This document shows positions 8,827 through 18,714 of a stretch of DNA of 64,000 nt, one piece after another. The DNA comes from Granulicella sp. (GTDB lineage: Bacteria > Acidobacteriota > Terriglobia > Terriglobales > Acidobacteriaceae). The notes beneath the pieces are model-generated. The model searched no databases and was not told the origin of the DNA. It worked only from the letters and a program-made list of their open reading frames with translations. The position numbers and the translations under genes are program-made. Every line of letters starts with the position of its first letter. The first letter of the stretch is position 1. The stretch spans positions 1 to 64,000 of the forward strand of contig DAIDGQ010000035.1 of NCBI GenBank assembly GCA_027452215.1, in the 5' to 3' direction.

Positions 8827-9069
8827 ATGCCAGCAACCCTCACCATCCAGCTCAATGGCCAGCCCCGCACCCTCTCCGACCTCACCTCGCCGACCGACCT
8901 CGCCAGCGTCATCCAGACGCTCGCCCTAAAGCCCGACCGCATCGCCGTCGAGCTCAATAGCGTCATCATCTCCCGCTCATCCTGGCCGCAAACGCCAGTA
9001 GTCGACGGCGACCGCCTCGAAATAGTCCACTTCGTCGGCGGAGGAACCTCGTCCCACCTAGCAAGCTAA
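8827..9069 (+). CDS. thiS: sulfur carrier protein ThiS with C-terminal extension
   Basis: An 80-residue ubiquitin-fold sulfur carrier for thiazole synthesis. The fold is clear from the hydrophobic pattern and the terminal VDGDRLEIVHFVGGG. ThiS normally ends at this Gly-Gly, which ThiF adenylates and which carries the thiocarboxylate. Here seven more residues (TSSHLAS) follow before TAA. Either a peptidase trims the tail or the protein works differently. ATG at 8827 is chosen over the one three codons earlier because the fold starts at PATLTIQLNG. The 3' end overlaps the convergent glycosyltransferase by 4 bases. Confidence 0.85.
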   Translation: MPATLTIQLNGQPRTLSDLTSPTDLASVIQTLALKPDRIAVELNSVIISRSSWPQTPVVDGDRLEIVHFVGGGTSSHLAS

Positions 9070-10226
9070 GCTGCTGATTTAGAGAGCTTTGCGTCCTCGA
9101 TTGCCGCAAGAAGCCGGTCTAGGCCCTCTTCGTACGGCCACGCCATTCCGTCCTGCTGCAACCCCGCCACCGCCGCAGGACCGTTCACCTCCAATCGCTC
9201 CCGGAGATCCCGTGACTCATAGAGCCGCAACACGGCCTCCTTGATCTGATCCACGCTAAATGCCTCAATTAAAAGGCAATCGCGGTCGGGAATCAGCAAC
9301 TCAGACGCTCCGCAGCTCCGCGTAGCGATCGATGGCACGCCACACGCCAAGGCCTCCATCAGCGCCAACCCAAACCCATCATCCACGCTAGGCAGAATGA
9401 AGGCGCTGCACTCGCTGTAAAAGCTCTTTATATCATATATATAATCTACAATACTTACAGTAGTAAGTTCACTTATTAGCCTCTTCAATACTGGGTAAGT
9501 GAAGATCTCATTGCTGGTCCGAATCCTCAACTCCGCGCTGGGCAACGCAAGCTCTTTCCACGCCTGCAGCAGGTACAAAAAGCCCTTCCGCAGCGGTCCG
9601 CCCCCCACAACACCGAGCACAAACGATGATGCTGAAGGCTTTATCAGCCGGGGCATCATCGCCGAGCAGCCATAGAGAGGAGCCAACACGGCCTTCCTAC
9701 GAAGATGCTCAGGAAAACTCCGCCGGCTATAGTCCGACGGGCAGAGGATAAAATCAGCCCGCTCATACTCTTCCACTTGGCGCTCGATAAACCAGGGGGA
9801 GTTTGTACGAAACACCCCTCCCACCTTACGCGCCTCTTCGACCATCATCTGCTGCTGAACCCGTATGTCCGGGCAAGCCCGGTCCAGCACAAACGTCCCA
9901 CCCCTGCGCTGTGCAGCCTTTCCAGTCATCAGGCTAGAGGAGGCCGCCCCCAGCAGCAGGTCACAGTCCCCAAGCGTCGCAGACGCCCAGCGGTCGAACA
10001 GCATCGAATCTAACTCATCTAAAATCAAAGGGGTACGAGTATGAGTCAAGGCGCTGAAGATAGCCACCGGAGCCGGAACCCATCGATTGCCAACTCCCGG
10101 ATCAAACCCTCGCATTCGGCTCCGAGGGGTAGCAGTGTGGAGGTAAACATCGTTACCTCGCCGCACCAGCGAGTTCGCGGGTAAGCGATAGTGTGCCTGA
10201 CGACCAGCAGCAATCACGATCTTCAC
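9066..10226 (-). CDS. glycosyltransferase (GT-B, family 4 type)
   Basis: A 386-residue paralogue of the glycosyltransferase at 7550. It has an N-terminal Rossmann domain (MKIVIAAGRQAHYRLP), the central segment RGGTFVLDRACPDIRVQQQ, and the C-terminal donor-binding domain with VLGVVGGGPLRKGFLYLLQAW and SAFILPSVDDGFGLALMEALACGVPSI. There is no membrane segment, so it is probably a peripheral cytoplasmic enzyme. An A/T-rich patch at 9425-9475 within the gene differs from its surroundings. The donor and acceptor sugars cannot be assigned. Confidence 0.85.
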   Translation of the reverse strand: MKIVIAAGRQAHYRLPANSLVRRGNDVYLHTATPRSRMRGFDPGVGNRWVPAPVAIFSALTHTRTPLILDELDSMLFDRWASATLGDCDLLLGAASSSLMTGKAAQRRGGTFVLDRACPDIRVQQQMMVEEARKVGGVFRTNSPWFIERQVEEYERADFILCPSDYSRRSFPEHLRRKAVLAPLYGCSAMMPRLIKPSASSFVLGVVGGGPLRKGFLYLLQAWKELALPSAELRIRTSNEIFTYPVLKRLISELTTVSIVDYIYDIKSFYSECSAFILPSVDDGFGLALMEALACGVPSIATRSCGASELLIPDRDCLLIEAFSVDQIKEAVLRLYESRDLRERLEVNGPAAVAGLQQDGMAWPYEEGLDRLLAAIEDAKLSKSAA

Positions 10227-10399
10227 GGCCTGACCCTCACCTCAGGGAAGGTTATCATCGGGCAAAGGGCCGCGGCAAAAGTGATAAATCCTTCGGGAAA
10301 GAGCAGCCAACTCCTTTGCGATAGCCCCACTATACAGAATATGTGTTATCGGACATTACCTCTATGATAAAGTCATGAAGTTGGCTAGTACCTACTAGC

Positions 10400-10487
10400 G
10401 GAGAGATGGCCGAGTGGCTGAAGGCGCACGCTTGGAAAGCGTGTATACCGCAAGGTATCCAGGGTTCGAATCCCTGTCTCTCCGCCA
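10400..10487 (+). tRNA. tRNA-Ser (GGA)
   Basis: The acceptor stem GGAGAGA pairs with TCTCTCC, the anticodon loop reads CTTGGAAAG (GGA), there is a long variable arm as expected for tRNA-Ser, the T loop is GGTTCGAATCC, and CCA is encoded. It marks the left border of the region with different codon use. Confidence 0.97.
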
Positions 10488-10927
10488 CACCGCCCCAGCA
10501 GTCCTCCACTCACACATTTAAAGTCCCATGTAAGTCTCTCATGGCATGAGAGTTCGGTGGACACTTGGCGCCGTATTTTGATCCTCCGTCCCTTGGACGG
10601 GATCAGGGTGTCCTTATCGGCACGCAGTTCCTGTTACATAAATCGAGAAGGGTCCGGAGCAGATGGCGGTACCCGTATGTATGTCATTCTCGGACTTGCA
10701 GTCTGATTCTTGTGGCGGTCATCGGCCCCATACTCTTGCTCTCGAACCCGCGTCGATGACACTGCCCCTACTCGGATATCTCTTAACGGTCACTGGAATT
10801 ATCTAAAAATCGCTAACAGAAAATGTCCAGCGATAAATGGACAACTGAAGCAATTGCAACTCCCCGTGGAGCATCCCGACCAGATTTGTTAGATTATAAC
10901 TAGAGTAGTTGTATAGAAGGGAGACGA
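10488..10927 (+). other. 440-bp intergenic region, no gene seen
   Basis: Short open frames here (for example 10565-10759) lack ribosome sites and resemble no family I know. The last 60 bases are A/T-rich (TTAGATTATAACTAGAGTAGTT, 10888-10909) and are a plausible promoter for the small gene at 10928, but no clear -35/-10 pair stands out. Confidence 0.5.
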
Positions 10928-11302
10928 ATGCAGATATACCGAAGTTCAGGCGAAAATCTGGCTACAAGATTCGTCCTTCTCCTTCTCGCCTTCGCAGTAT
11001 TTAGCTGGGGAATGCAGGCGAAGGTATCGGTTTACAAGATTCATCCATCGTCCTCCACGGTTGCAGGTACGAAGCTCCTTACGGAAGAGCGTGCCGATCA
11101 GCTTACTGTATCCATTCGAGCAGTTGAGTTTCACAGTGGGTCCTCGGCGATACCCAGTTTGGTCGCTTTTAGCGGCGCTAATTGCGCCCCCCCCTTCCCT
11201 TCCTTCAGACTTCGCCAACTAAATGGCCGCCTTCACAGGCCTTGTGGATGTAACTCCCGAAGTATCATTCAGATGCGTCGTCCACCTCCTGCCTTAATCT
11301 AG
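10928..11302 (+). CDS. small putative exported protein, unknown function
   Basis: The 124-residue frame starts at an ATG with GGGAG five bases upstream (10919-10923), the best translation signal in this stretch. The N-terminus is a convincing signal peptide or single membrane helix (RFVLLLLAFAVFSWGMQAKV, about residues 14-33). The remainder has no domain I can name and ends in a proline-rich RRPPPALI. The second half, rich in Arg and Cys, could reflect a frameshift. It precedes the RND pump by 460 bases; co-function is only a guess. Confidence 0.4.
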   Translation: MQIYRSSGENLATRFVLLLLAFAVFSWGMQAKVSVYKIHPSSSTVAGTKLLTEERADQLTVSIRAVEFHSGSSAIPSLVAFSGANCAPPFPSFRLRQLNGRLHRPCGCNSRSIIQMRRPPPALI

Positions 11303-11762
11303 CCTCTTTGCGCAATGAGAGTTCAAGTGCAGAGTCTAAGACTGAGAATGAATACTTATCTCTGATATACATCTGCACAATAACTGGAAACGGATATGGA
11401 TATCGTCCCGTCTCTTTGGAGTGGGAATACTTGCCAGAGTGGCACCGGCGCTGAGACCTCGGTCTTCCAAACGTCGTCCATATCCCTCAATGTAGCCAGG
11501 CTTATGCGTTGTCGAATATCGCCAGCGATCGCACTGCTAGCTACGTAAACTAATGAGCCCTTCATCAAGGCGGTTTCATGGACTGCATGCAAATGATTGA
11601 GATCACAGCGTACGTTTGTCTTCCTCTACCTTTTTTCCCATCAACTCCTCAAGATGCGTTCCTTTCACTGCACCCACAAAATGCTGTGGCAGTGCATTCC
11701 ACCAGCGATTTCGTGACCTGCCCAGCATTACAAGAGACTGGTGAATCAGAGGTGAGTGAGTA
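11303..11762 (+). other. intergenic region before the RND gene
   Basis: No convincing gene. A 61-codon frame (11578-11763) ends in TAATG overlapping the RND start, and it could be a leader or the residue of an upstream gene, but its composition is not protein-like. No periplasmic adaptor (HlyD-type) coding is recognisable, although such genes usually precede RND pumps. GAGGTGAGTGAG at 11749-11760 is the likely ribosome site of the RND gene. Confidence 0.45.
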
Positions 11763-14700
11763 ATGTCTACGTTTGCAATCAAATACCCGTTTTTCATTTT
11801 GATGTTCTGCCTGATGGTGATCGTCGTGGGTACAGCGACCGTCACTCGGATGCCGGTTGATCTGTTTCCGGAAATCAACATCCCTGTTGTCGTCGTCGCA
11901 ACTTTTTATTCAGGTATGCCACCGGAGCAAATTGAGGCCGACATTACGGACAGCTACGAACGCTTCTTCACCTTAGGAAGCGGCATCAGTCATATTGAGT
12001 CGCGCTCTCTTACCGGTGTCAGCCTCATCAAGATCTACTTTCAACCTGGTACCGACGCAAATGCCGCTGTAAGCAATATCTCCAACCTGGCCATGGCGAA
12101 CCTGCGACGTCTTCCTCCTGGAACATTGCCGCCTGTGGTGCTCAAGTTCGACGCGTCGAATCTACCCGTATGCTTGGTCACGCTTGAAGGCCAGGGCCTG
12201 AACCAGACTCAACTCAAAGATTTAGCTCAGTTTGAAGTCCGCAATCAGATCGCCAACGTTCCCGGTGCTTCGGTCCCGCAGCCTTACGGCGGCAAGTACA
12301 GGCAGATCCAGATCTACGTCGATCCGATCAAGCTTGAGGCTCATCAGCTGTCGGTTATGGACGTCGTCAGATCAGTCAACGAGTCGAATCTCATTCTCCC
12401 TGCCGGCGATGTGCGTATCGGATCGAAGGACTATAACATCTACGCTAATAGTCAAATTCCGATCGTCGACGAGATCAATGCCATGCCTATCAAGACCGAT
12501 AAGCAGGCCCATATCGGCGAGAATGTCTTCGTTGGCGATGTCGGAAAGGCCGTCGATTCTGGACAACTCCAATACAACATCGTCCGTGTAGACGGACAGC
12601 ATTCCGTCTATATTCCGGTATTCAAGCAGGGAGGCGGTTCGAATACCATCACGATTGTTGAGGGAATTCGAGAAGCTGTAAAACACCTGCTCGACATTCC
12701 CAAAGCTCTAAAAACGGCCGTCGTCTTCGACCAATCCGTCTTCGTCAAGATTGCAATCAAGAATGTGATCAACGAAGGAACCATTGGGCTATGTCTTACC
12801 GCCCTGATGATCCTGCTCTTCCTCGGCAATGTTCGAGCGACGATCTCAGTCCTCCTCTCGATTCCCATCTCTTGCCTGACCGCGTTTATTGCACTCAATC
12901 TCGGAGCAAGCACGATTAATACCATGGTGCTGGGAGGCATTGCCCTCGCATTGTCCCGCCTCATCGACAACTCCGTAGTTGTACTTGAGAACATCTTCCG
13001 ACACATGGAGATGGGAGAGCCACCTGTAGCCGCAGCCGAAAATGGAGGCAAGGAAGTTCAACTTGCTGTGCTCGCGGCGACATGTAGCACCAGCATCGTA
13101 TTCTTCCCTGTCATCATGCTTGCTGGAGTCAGCAAGTACCTGTTCACCGCACTTGCCCTGGCTGTCGTGCTCGCATTGTTTGCCTCGTATGTTGTGGCGA
13201 TGACGGTTGTACCACTCTTTTGCGCCAAGTTCATCCGCCTTGCACCTGGACATGGACACGCCTCCCATAGTGCCGATGAGACCGCCGGACCAGCGGTCGA
13301 ATCGGTGATTGCAGAACAGAAGGTCCATCGTCCAAATCTCTTCCAGCGCATTGTTATTGGTTTCAACCGGCTATTCGAACGGCTGCAACATGCCTATGAA
13401 CGAGCAATCGCTGTCTGTTTAGAGCGGCCCGTTCTTGTCGTCTGTTGCTTTGCAGCCTTCGTCACACTGAGCTTCTCCCTCTTCCCTTTTCTGGGGGTTG
13501 CATTTTTCCCACGCACCGATCCTGGCCAATTCATCATTAACGTCAAGGTCCCACCGGGAACCCGCATTGAGGTCTCTGATGAGTACATAGCGAAGATGGA
13601 GAACGAGATTCGCAAGATCGTCTCGCCAGAAGACATGAACATGATCGTGTCGAATATTGGGGTAACGCCTGATCTATCCGCGATCTACACCAGCAATTCA
13701 AGTATGAATACCGCCTTCATCCAGGTCAGCCTCAAGGAGGAGCATAAGACTAGCAGCTTCGTCTACATGCAGCGTGTTCGCGAAAAATTCGCAACTGATT
13801 TCCCTGATGTCGATGCCTACTTCCAGACCGGTGGACTGGTGGATTCGGTAGTAAATCAGGGGCAGCCGGCACCAATCGATATCCGTGTTGGTGGCAACGA
13901 CCTCGATCAGACATACGCCTATGCTAAGTCTATCGCCGCAAAGGTCAAGTCCTTGAGCACAGTCAACGACGTTCTCATTCCCCAGGATCTTGAATATCCC
14001 GGTCTCGAATTGACGATTAATCGTGAGCATGCTGCGCTGCTCAATATCAGCCCTCAGTCTGCTATCAACGGAGTCATCACTGCACTTACCTCTGACACGA
14101 TGATTGCGCCCAGTTTCTGGGTCGATCCGAAGACTGGAAACAACTACTTTCTTAGCGTGCAATACCCCGAAAATCAGATTAAGACTCTCAGCGACTTCAA
14201 GGAGATTCCTCTCCGGGCTAAGGGTTCACTTACGACAACTCCGCTCGAGTCTCTCGCGTCCATAAAACTGATCAACACGCCTACGGAGGTCGATCACTAT
14301 CAGTTGCGTCGCAGTTTTGACATCTACGTGATGCCCAAGAAGGAAGATCTTGGTCACGTCAGCAGTCAGGTCAACCAGGTGCTAAGCAGCCTTCCCCATT
14401 CGTCTCAGATTACTGTATCGATGGGCGGGGCAATCTCCGATATGCGTGAATCGTTCAAGAGCTTTGGTATCGGTCTCGTGCTCGCCGTCGTGCTTGTCTA
14501 TCTGATTCTAATGGCACAGTTTGCTTCCTTCTCGGATCCATTCATCATTCTTCTTGCCATTCCACCGGGCCTTTCAGGTGTCGTGCTCTTTCTGCTGGTC
14601 ACAGGCACTACACTCAATGTCATGTCCCTGATGGGCGTTATTATGATGACCGGAATTGCGGTTTCCGACAGCATTTTGATCGTCGAGTTTGTCGGCAGCC

Positions 14701-14966
14701 TCCGAGCTCTCGGTCATCCCATTAAAGAAGCTCTTTCAGAGGCCTGCAAGGTTCGTCTGCGTCCCATTCTGATGACCACTCTAGCGACAATTCTCGGACT
14801 AATTCCTATGGCTCTGGCGTTGGAGCCTGGCAGTGAGCAGTATGCTCCATTGGCAAGATCCATCCTCGGTGGTCTGACCGTATCGGGTATCGTCACGGTA
14901 TTTCTTGTGCCAACCGCCTATCTCCTAATTCACAGGAAAGAAGCAGAGTCGGAAGGCTCTCACTAA
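11763..14966 (+). CDS. RND-superfamily efflux transporter permease (orphan)
   Basis: A 1067-residue inner-membrane proton antiporter of the HAE/AcrB-like RND family. It has TM1 at residues 9-27, a first periplasmic loop to about 335, TM2-6 to about 495, a cytoplasmic linker, TM7 near 555, a second loop to about 900, and TM8-12 to the end. In TM4 the AcrB double Asp is D402-N403, and in TM10 the Lys-Asn pair is Ser-Asp (AVSDSILIVEF), so the proton relay is rearranged. No adaptor or TolC-type gene lies within 3 kb on either side, so it must borrow partners or act alone. Codon use is less C-biased than in the left flank. Confidence 0.9.
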   Translation: MSTFAIKYPFFILMFCLMVIVVGTATVTRMPVDLFPEINIPVVVVATFYSGMPPEQIEADITDSYERFFTLGSGISHIESRSLTGVSLIKIYFQPGTDANAAVSNISNLAMANLRRLPPGTLPPVVLKFDASNLPVCLVTLEGQGLNQTQLKDLAQFEVRNQIANVPGASVPQPYGGKYRQIQIYVDPIKLEAHQLSVMDVVRSVNESNLILPAGDVRIGSKDYNIYANSQIPIVDEINAMPIKTDKQAHIGENVFVGDVGKAVDSGQLQYNIVRVDGQHSVYIPVFKQGGGSNTITIVEGIREAVKHLLDIPKALKTAVVFDQSVFVKIAIKNVINEGTIGLCLTALMILLFLGNVRATISVLLSIPISCLTAFIALNLGASTINTMVLGGIALALSRLIDNSVVVLENIFRHMEMGEPPVAAAENGGKEVQLAVLAATCSTSIVFFPVIMLAGVSKYLFTALALAVVLALFASYVVAMTVVPLFCAKFIRLAPGHGHASHSADETAGPAVESVIAEQKVHRPNLFQRIVIGFNRLFERLQHAYERAIAVCLERPVLVVCCFAAFVTLSFSLFPFLGVAFFPRTDPGQFIINVKVPPGTRIEVSDEYIAKMENEIRKIVSPEDMNMIVSNIGVTPDLSAIYTSNSSMNTAFIQVSLKEEHKTSSFVYMQRVREKFATDFPDVDAYFQTGGLVDSVVNQGQPAPIDIRVGGNDLDQTYAYAKSIAAKVKSLSTVNDVLIPQDLEYPGLELTINREHAALLNISPQSAINGVITALTSDTMIAPSFWVDPKTGNNYFLSVQYPENQIKTLSDFKEIPLRAKGSLTTTPLESLASIKLINTPTEVDHYQLRRSFDIYVMPKKEDLGHVSSQVNQVLSSLPHSSQITVSMGGAISDMRESFKSFGIGLVLAVVLVYLILMAQFASFSDPFIILLAIPPGLSGVVLFLLVTGTTLNVMSLMGVIMMTGIAVSDSILIVEFVGSLRALGHPIKEALSEACKVRLRPILMTTLATILGLIPMALALEPGSEQYAPLARSILGGLTVSGIVTVFLVPTAYLLIHRKEAESEGSH

Positions 14967-15243
14967 ACTGATGGCTGAGACTGACCATGTAATACGCATA
15001 GGCAATCTCAGCCATCTCGGGGCTCCAATCTCAATCTAGCGCTATCCTTCGGTTTGTCCGGCACCTCAATATCTTTTTACCCTCTCGAGAAAAGCCCTTG
15101 GCAACTGAATCAAAATGCGGGGCTTTGAGGCTAGTCACGACACTCTCCGCATTCATGACGGCTCCGGCCGTGGTTTGTATGAGTATCAGAGTTGCCAATT
15201 CTCCACACCGTACGTTGTTTGTTAGCCATGCCTCGGATATGGG

Positions 15244-15360
15244 TTATCTCCAGCCCAGATAGGAGTGTTGTCTTACAGTTTCATATGAGTAGAAGACCTC
15301 ATCGTTTAGGTACTCATTCCTCAACCCGGAGTTGAAGCTCTCGCAGTAGCCGTTCTCACA
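15244..15360 (-). pseudogene. IS3-family transposase remnant (orfB C-terminus)
   Basis: The minus strand encodes ENGYCESFNSGLRNEYLND followed by EVFYS and then directly by a VRQHSYLGWR tail. This matches the end of the IS3-type DDE integrase core, but about 25 residues normally between FYS and the R-P-H-S-S-L-G-Y motif are missing. The upstream catalytic parts are also gone. This is a small internally deleted scar of an insertion sequence; no terminal repeats can be identified. Confidence 0.8.
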
Positions 15361-15859
15361 AGCGACGGGATCGAATGGATAGCATCTTTGTTCCATTTTG
15401 TACACCACTTCGTCGCTCTTTCTCAACGAACTCGGTACCATCGTACGATCGAAAATGTTCGGCACACCCTTAATTCCTATCGCTTTTGCAAGCGCGGGGA
15501 TGACTCCGCCACTAGACCAGCGGCGTTCGGCTTGTACCGTCACGCTTTCGCGCGTTTGACCACCTGGTTATGGAATATGCATTCTGAGAGCGAGGTAATT
15601 TGTGCCCCCGACAATTTACTTCAACATTCTTTATCATTTTGGTATCGGTGTGCTTTCGTTATCGGCGCTGCGACGTACCTTGCGGGAGTTCGATTAGAAA
15701 CAATCCAACCAGCTTCCACCTTGGCCGATTGAGGGTAGGTTGAAAATCTGAGTGTATGCATAAAGAATCGGGAAAGTATCGTCGTTAAGATGATCTGGGC
15801 GCAGCAATTGGACTCAGCGGGCATTACGCATCTTCAAGTCTCCCCTGATCCGCCCCCCC
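15361..15859. other. ~500 bp without recognisable genes
   Basis: Short frames on both strands (15388-15732 plus, 15621-15824 minus) have no ribosome sites and no family resemblance. Given the IS3 scar on one side and the broken glycosyltransferase on the other, this is most simply read as decayed DNA. Confidence 0.5.
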
Positions 15860-16852
15860 GTGGATATTGGAGATCAGCCCCATCGATTCATCCTCTGGAA
15901 CGCCGAGCGACCGGTGCGATATATCGACCGGCCCTGTCCCGACCATGTTTTTCTCGAGCTTTGGAAGGACGCATGGGAAGCGACGATCGACGAGATGCTG
16001 AACAGCGCGAGACTGCAAACCCACTCTAATCTGGAGATCATCGTCGTGGATGACGGATCCACCGACCGGACCAATTCGATCGTCATGGCCCACGCTTATG
16101 CTGACGATCAAGTCCGGGTAATTTCGCAGAACAACAGCGGTGTCGCTGCGGCACGCAACAAAGGCTGGCAAGCCGCGACCTCTTCATTGATTGTATTTCT
16201 TGATGCCGATGATGTGTGGGCGGAGTCGAAGATTCAGCGTCAACTTGAACTAATCCTGAAAGGCGGAGACAAAGTCGGCCTCGTCTATACGTGGTACTCC
16301 GAAATCGACGAGCAGAGCCGCATTCTTCGACGTCCCCCGCAACAGACGGCGAGAGGTAACGTCGTGGACCAGTTACTTCTTGGCAATCTCATCGGAGACG
16401 GTAGCTCAGCCCTGGTTCGCCGCCACGTATTAGAGGATGTCGGAGGTTTTGACTCCGCCCTTCGGGACGCGGGTGCCCACGGTTGTGAAGATTATCTGTC
16501 TTATTTTCGCGTTGCTGCAAGATCCGAGTTTGACCTCATTCTGGAGCATCTGACGGGCTATCGGGTCCTTGGCCAAAGAATGTCCAGTGACCGTCCACGC
16601 ATGCTTAAATCATGGCTCTTGGTGGCTGCGGAAATGAACCGTTGCTACCCCGGGCGATCCACACTGGTAGATCTGGGGATGGAATACTACGTCAGATCCT
16701 TGCTGATTGACGCATTCGCCCTGTCCGACATCGCGCAGGTCCGTCCTCTTATTTCAGTCTGGTCCGCGCACCGATCGAAGGGAGCCAGTACACGGCGATT
16801 AGTTGTCTCCTGCCCCATGCAAGGGTCCGTTGAGGCAACCGAGCGGACTTGA
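15860..16852 (+). pseudogene. family 2 glycosyltransferase, N-terminus damaged
   Basis: From about residue 45 the frame is a typical GT2 enzyme: TIDEMLNSARLQTHSNLEII, VVDDGSTDRT, NSGVAAARNKGW, and FLDADDVW with the D-x-D metal site, then a GGFD-type acceptor segment and CEDY. The expected first beta strand (V-S-V-I-I-P-x-Y-N) is absent. The residues before TIDEML are unlike the family, and no other frame supplies it, so the start of the gene has been scrambled. It overlaps the ABC exporter remnant by TTGA, implying a former operon for surface-glycan assembly and export. Confidence 0.7.
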
Positions 16853-18690
16853 ACATCCTGAAGCCACTCGGAGGCGAGACCCATCTCGGCCGCCTCGTCC
16901 ACCGCTACCTGTGGACGGTGCCGGTGGTCGCTCTCCTTGCCATCGCCATCGGCCTCCTCGATGGTCTGGGTGTGAGTCTTCTGATTCCCTTCCTTTCGAT
17001 CTTATCGAGAAGCTCGCAGCCAAACGGTACAGGCGCCTTGGCTCTCTTGCAGAAGTTTGGCGAAGGCTATAGCCGCGATGACCGAATCATTCTCATCTGC
17101 GCAACGATCTTAGGCTGCATTCTGCTCAAGGGCGTCCTCCAGGTGATCGCGAATCTTACGTCAGCATGGATCGATGTACGCGTCGGCCACGATATCCGCA
17201 GCGCCATTTCCGCAAGACTTCAGAACTTTGAATACGAATTCTTCCTCTCCCAGGACTCGGCGAGGCTTGTCGACATACTCACCGTTGAATCATGGAAGGC
17301 CTCCGATGCAGTCCGCCTGCTCCTCAAGCGAATAGCTTCCAGCGCTGCGGTGGCGGTCGTTGGCGTGCTTCTGCTTCTCGTTAGCTGGCGACTCACACTC
17401 ATCGTGCTCCTTGGCACTTTGGTCATGAAGCGGGTTCAACAGCATATTGAAAACAAGCTTATGCGATCCAGCATGGACGTCGTTCCGATCAATCAGATAC
17501 TTGCTTCCCGAATGCTGTTTTCGATCTTGGATCGCGCATCATACGCCTCTTTCATACCCAAAAGTACGAGCACGATTCTTTGACCCATGCATCGGCAAAC
17601 GTTCGTGACGCCATCTCGAAAGTCGAGTCCTTATCCGGCACTCTTTGGCCCATGGTCGAGCTCATGCAGGGAGTTCTCCTTGTCCTTGTTTTGATCATCG
17701 CTGTGCTAAGAGGAATCTCGCTGCCACTCGTCATCACCTTCCTCGTTCTGATGAATCGACTACAGCCTCACCTGCTATCGCTCGAACAGAGCAACGCCGC
17801 CTTCGCGTCTGCAGCTGGCCAGCTAGGCGAGGTAGAGTGGCTGCTTGGCAGAGGTAAAGCCCAATCCGCCCGGAGACATCCCCTTCACTGGACTGCGCGA
17901 TCTAATTGCGTTTGACAATGTAACCTTCGAGTACGCGGCGCGAGGCGGTGAGACAGCCCTCTCTCATGCAAGCTTTGTCATTCGGCAAGGTCGGTCGACG
18001 GCTCTGATCGGATCATCGGGCGCAGGCAAATCCACCGTTGTAGGTCTGCTCTGCCGTCTGCTCCAGCCCACACAGGGAGTCATCACCGTCGATGGAAATC
18101 CCCTCGCGCGCATCGACATCTCAGACTGGCTAAATTCCATCGCAATCGCCGGACAGGATATCGATCTGATTGACGGCACGATCGCCGAGAACGTCTCCTA
18201 CGACCGGCCTGACATCGGAAGAGAGAAGATCTATGAGGCCCTCTCACAAGCTGAGGCCGACTTCGTAGAGGAGCTGCAGCAAGGATTAGATACGCTCGTC
18301 GGGTCCCGGGGTCTGAGCTTGTCGGGAGGCCAGCGTCAAAGAATAGGGATTGCTCGAGCCTTCGCCCGCAACGCCTCCATCTTTATCCTGGATGAAGCTA
18401 CAAACGCGATTGATAGCGAGGCCGAGGCCCTTATTCTCGCCACGCTTCATAAGTTCCCAGGAGAAAAAACCATCATCGTCGTTAGTCATAGAGGACACTC
18501 TGGCGGTGTGCCAGGATGCAATCGTCTTCCGTCGAGGTCGAGTCGTGACAGCAGGCCCTATCGCCTCGGTCTCAGAGTTTGGCGACCGCGAAAGCATCCG
18601 CCGACCTCCTGTCTCCAGGTCAATCCAGCAGCTTCACAAAAGCCCGAACGGTCCAACGGACGAAGAGTCAGGGTCACAGAGCTGATATCA
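16849..18690 (+). pseudogene. ABC exporter (MsbA-like, TMD-NBD), at least three frameshifts
   Basis: The translation follows a half-size exporter across three frames. The first four membrane helices lie in 16849-17535. A shift near 17535 leads to THASANVRDAISKVESL and the last two helices (to about 17850). A second shift near 17850 enters the nucleotide-binding domain, with Walker A GSSGAGKST, Q-loop, signature LSGGQRQR, Walker B IFILDEAT and the H-loop VVSHR. A third shift near 18492 continues as EDTLAVCQDAIVFRRGRVV. Each piece is well conserved, so the decay is recent. The substrate was probably a lipid-linked glycan, judging by the coupled glycosyltransferase. Confidence 0.8.
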
Positions 18691-18714
18691 CCTGCCAAGC
18701 ATTCTCCCCGATAA

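Noticed and set aside
11578-11763. 61-codon frame overlapping the RND start as TAATG
   Set aside because: Could be a leader peptide, but it lacks a ribosome site and protein-like composition; not supported as a gene.
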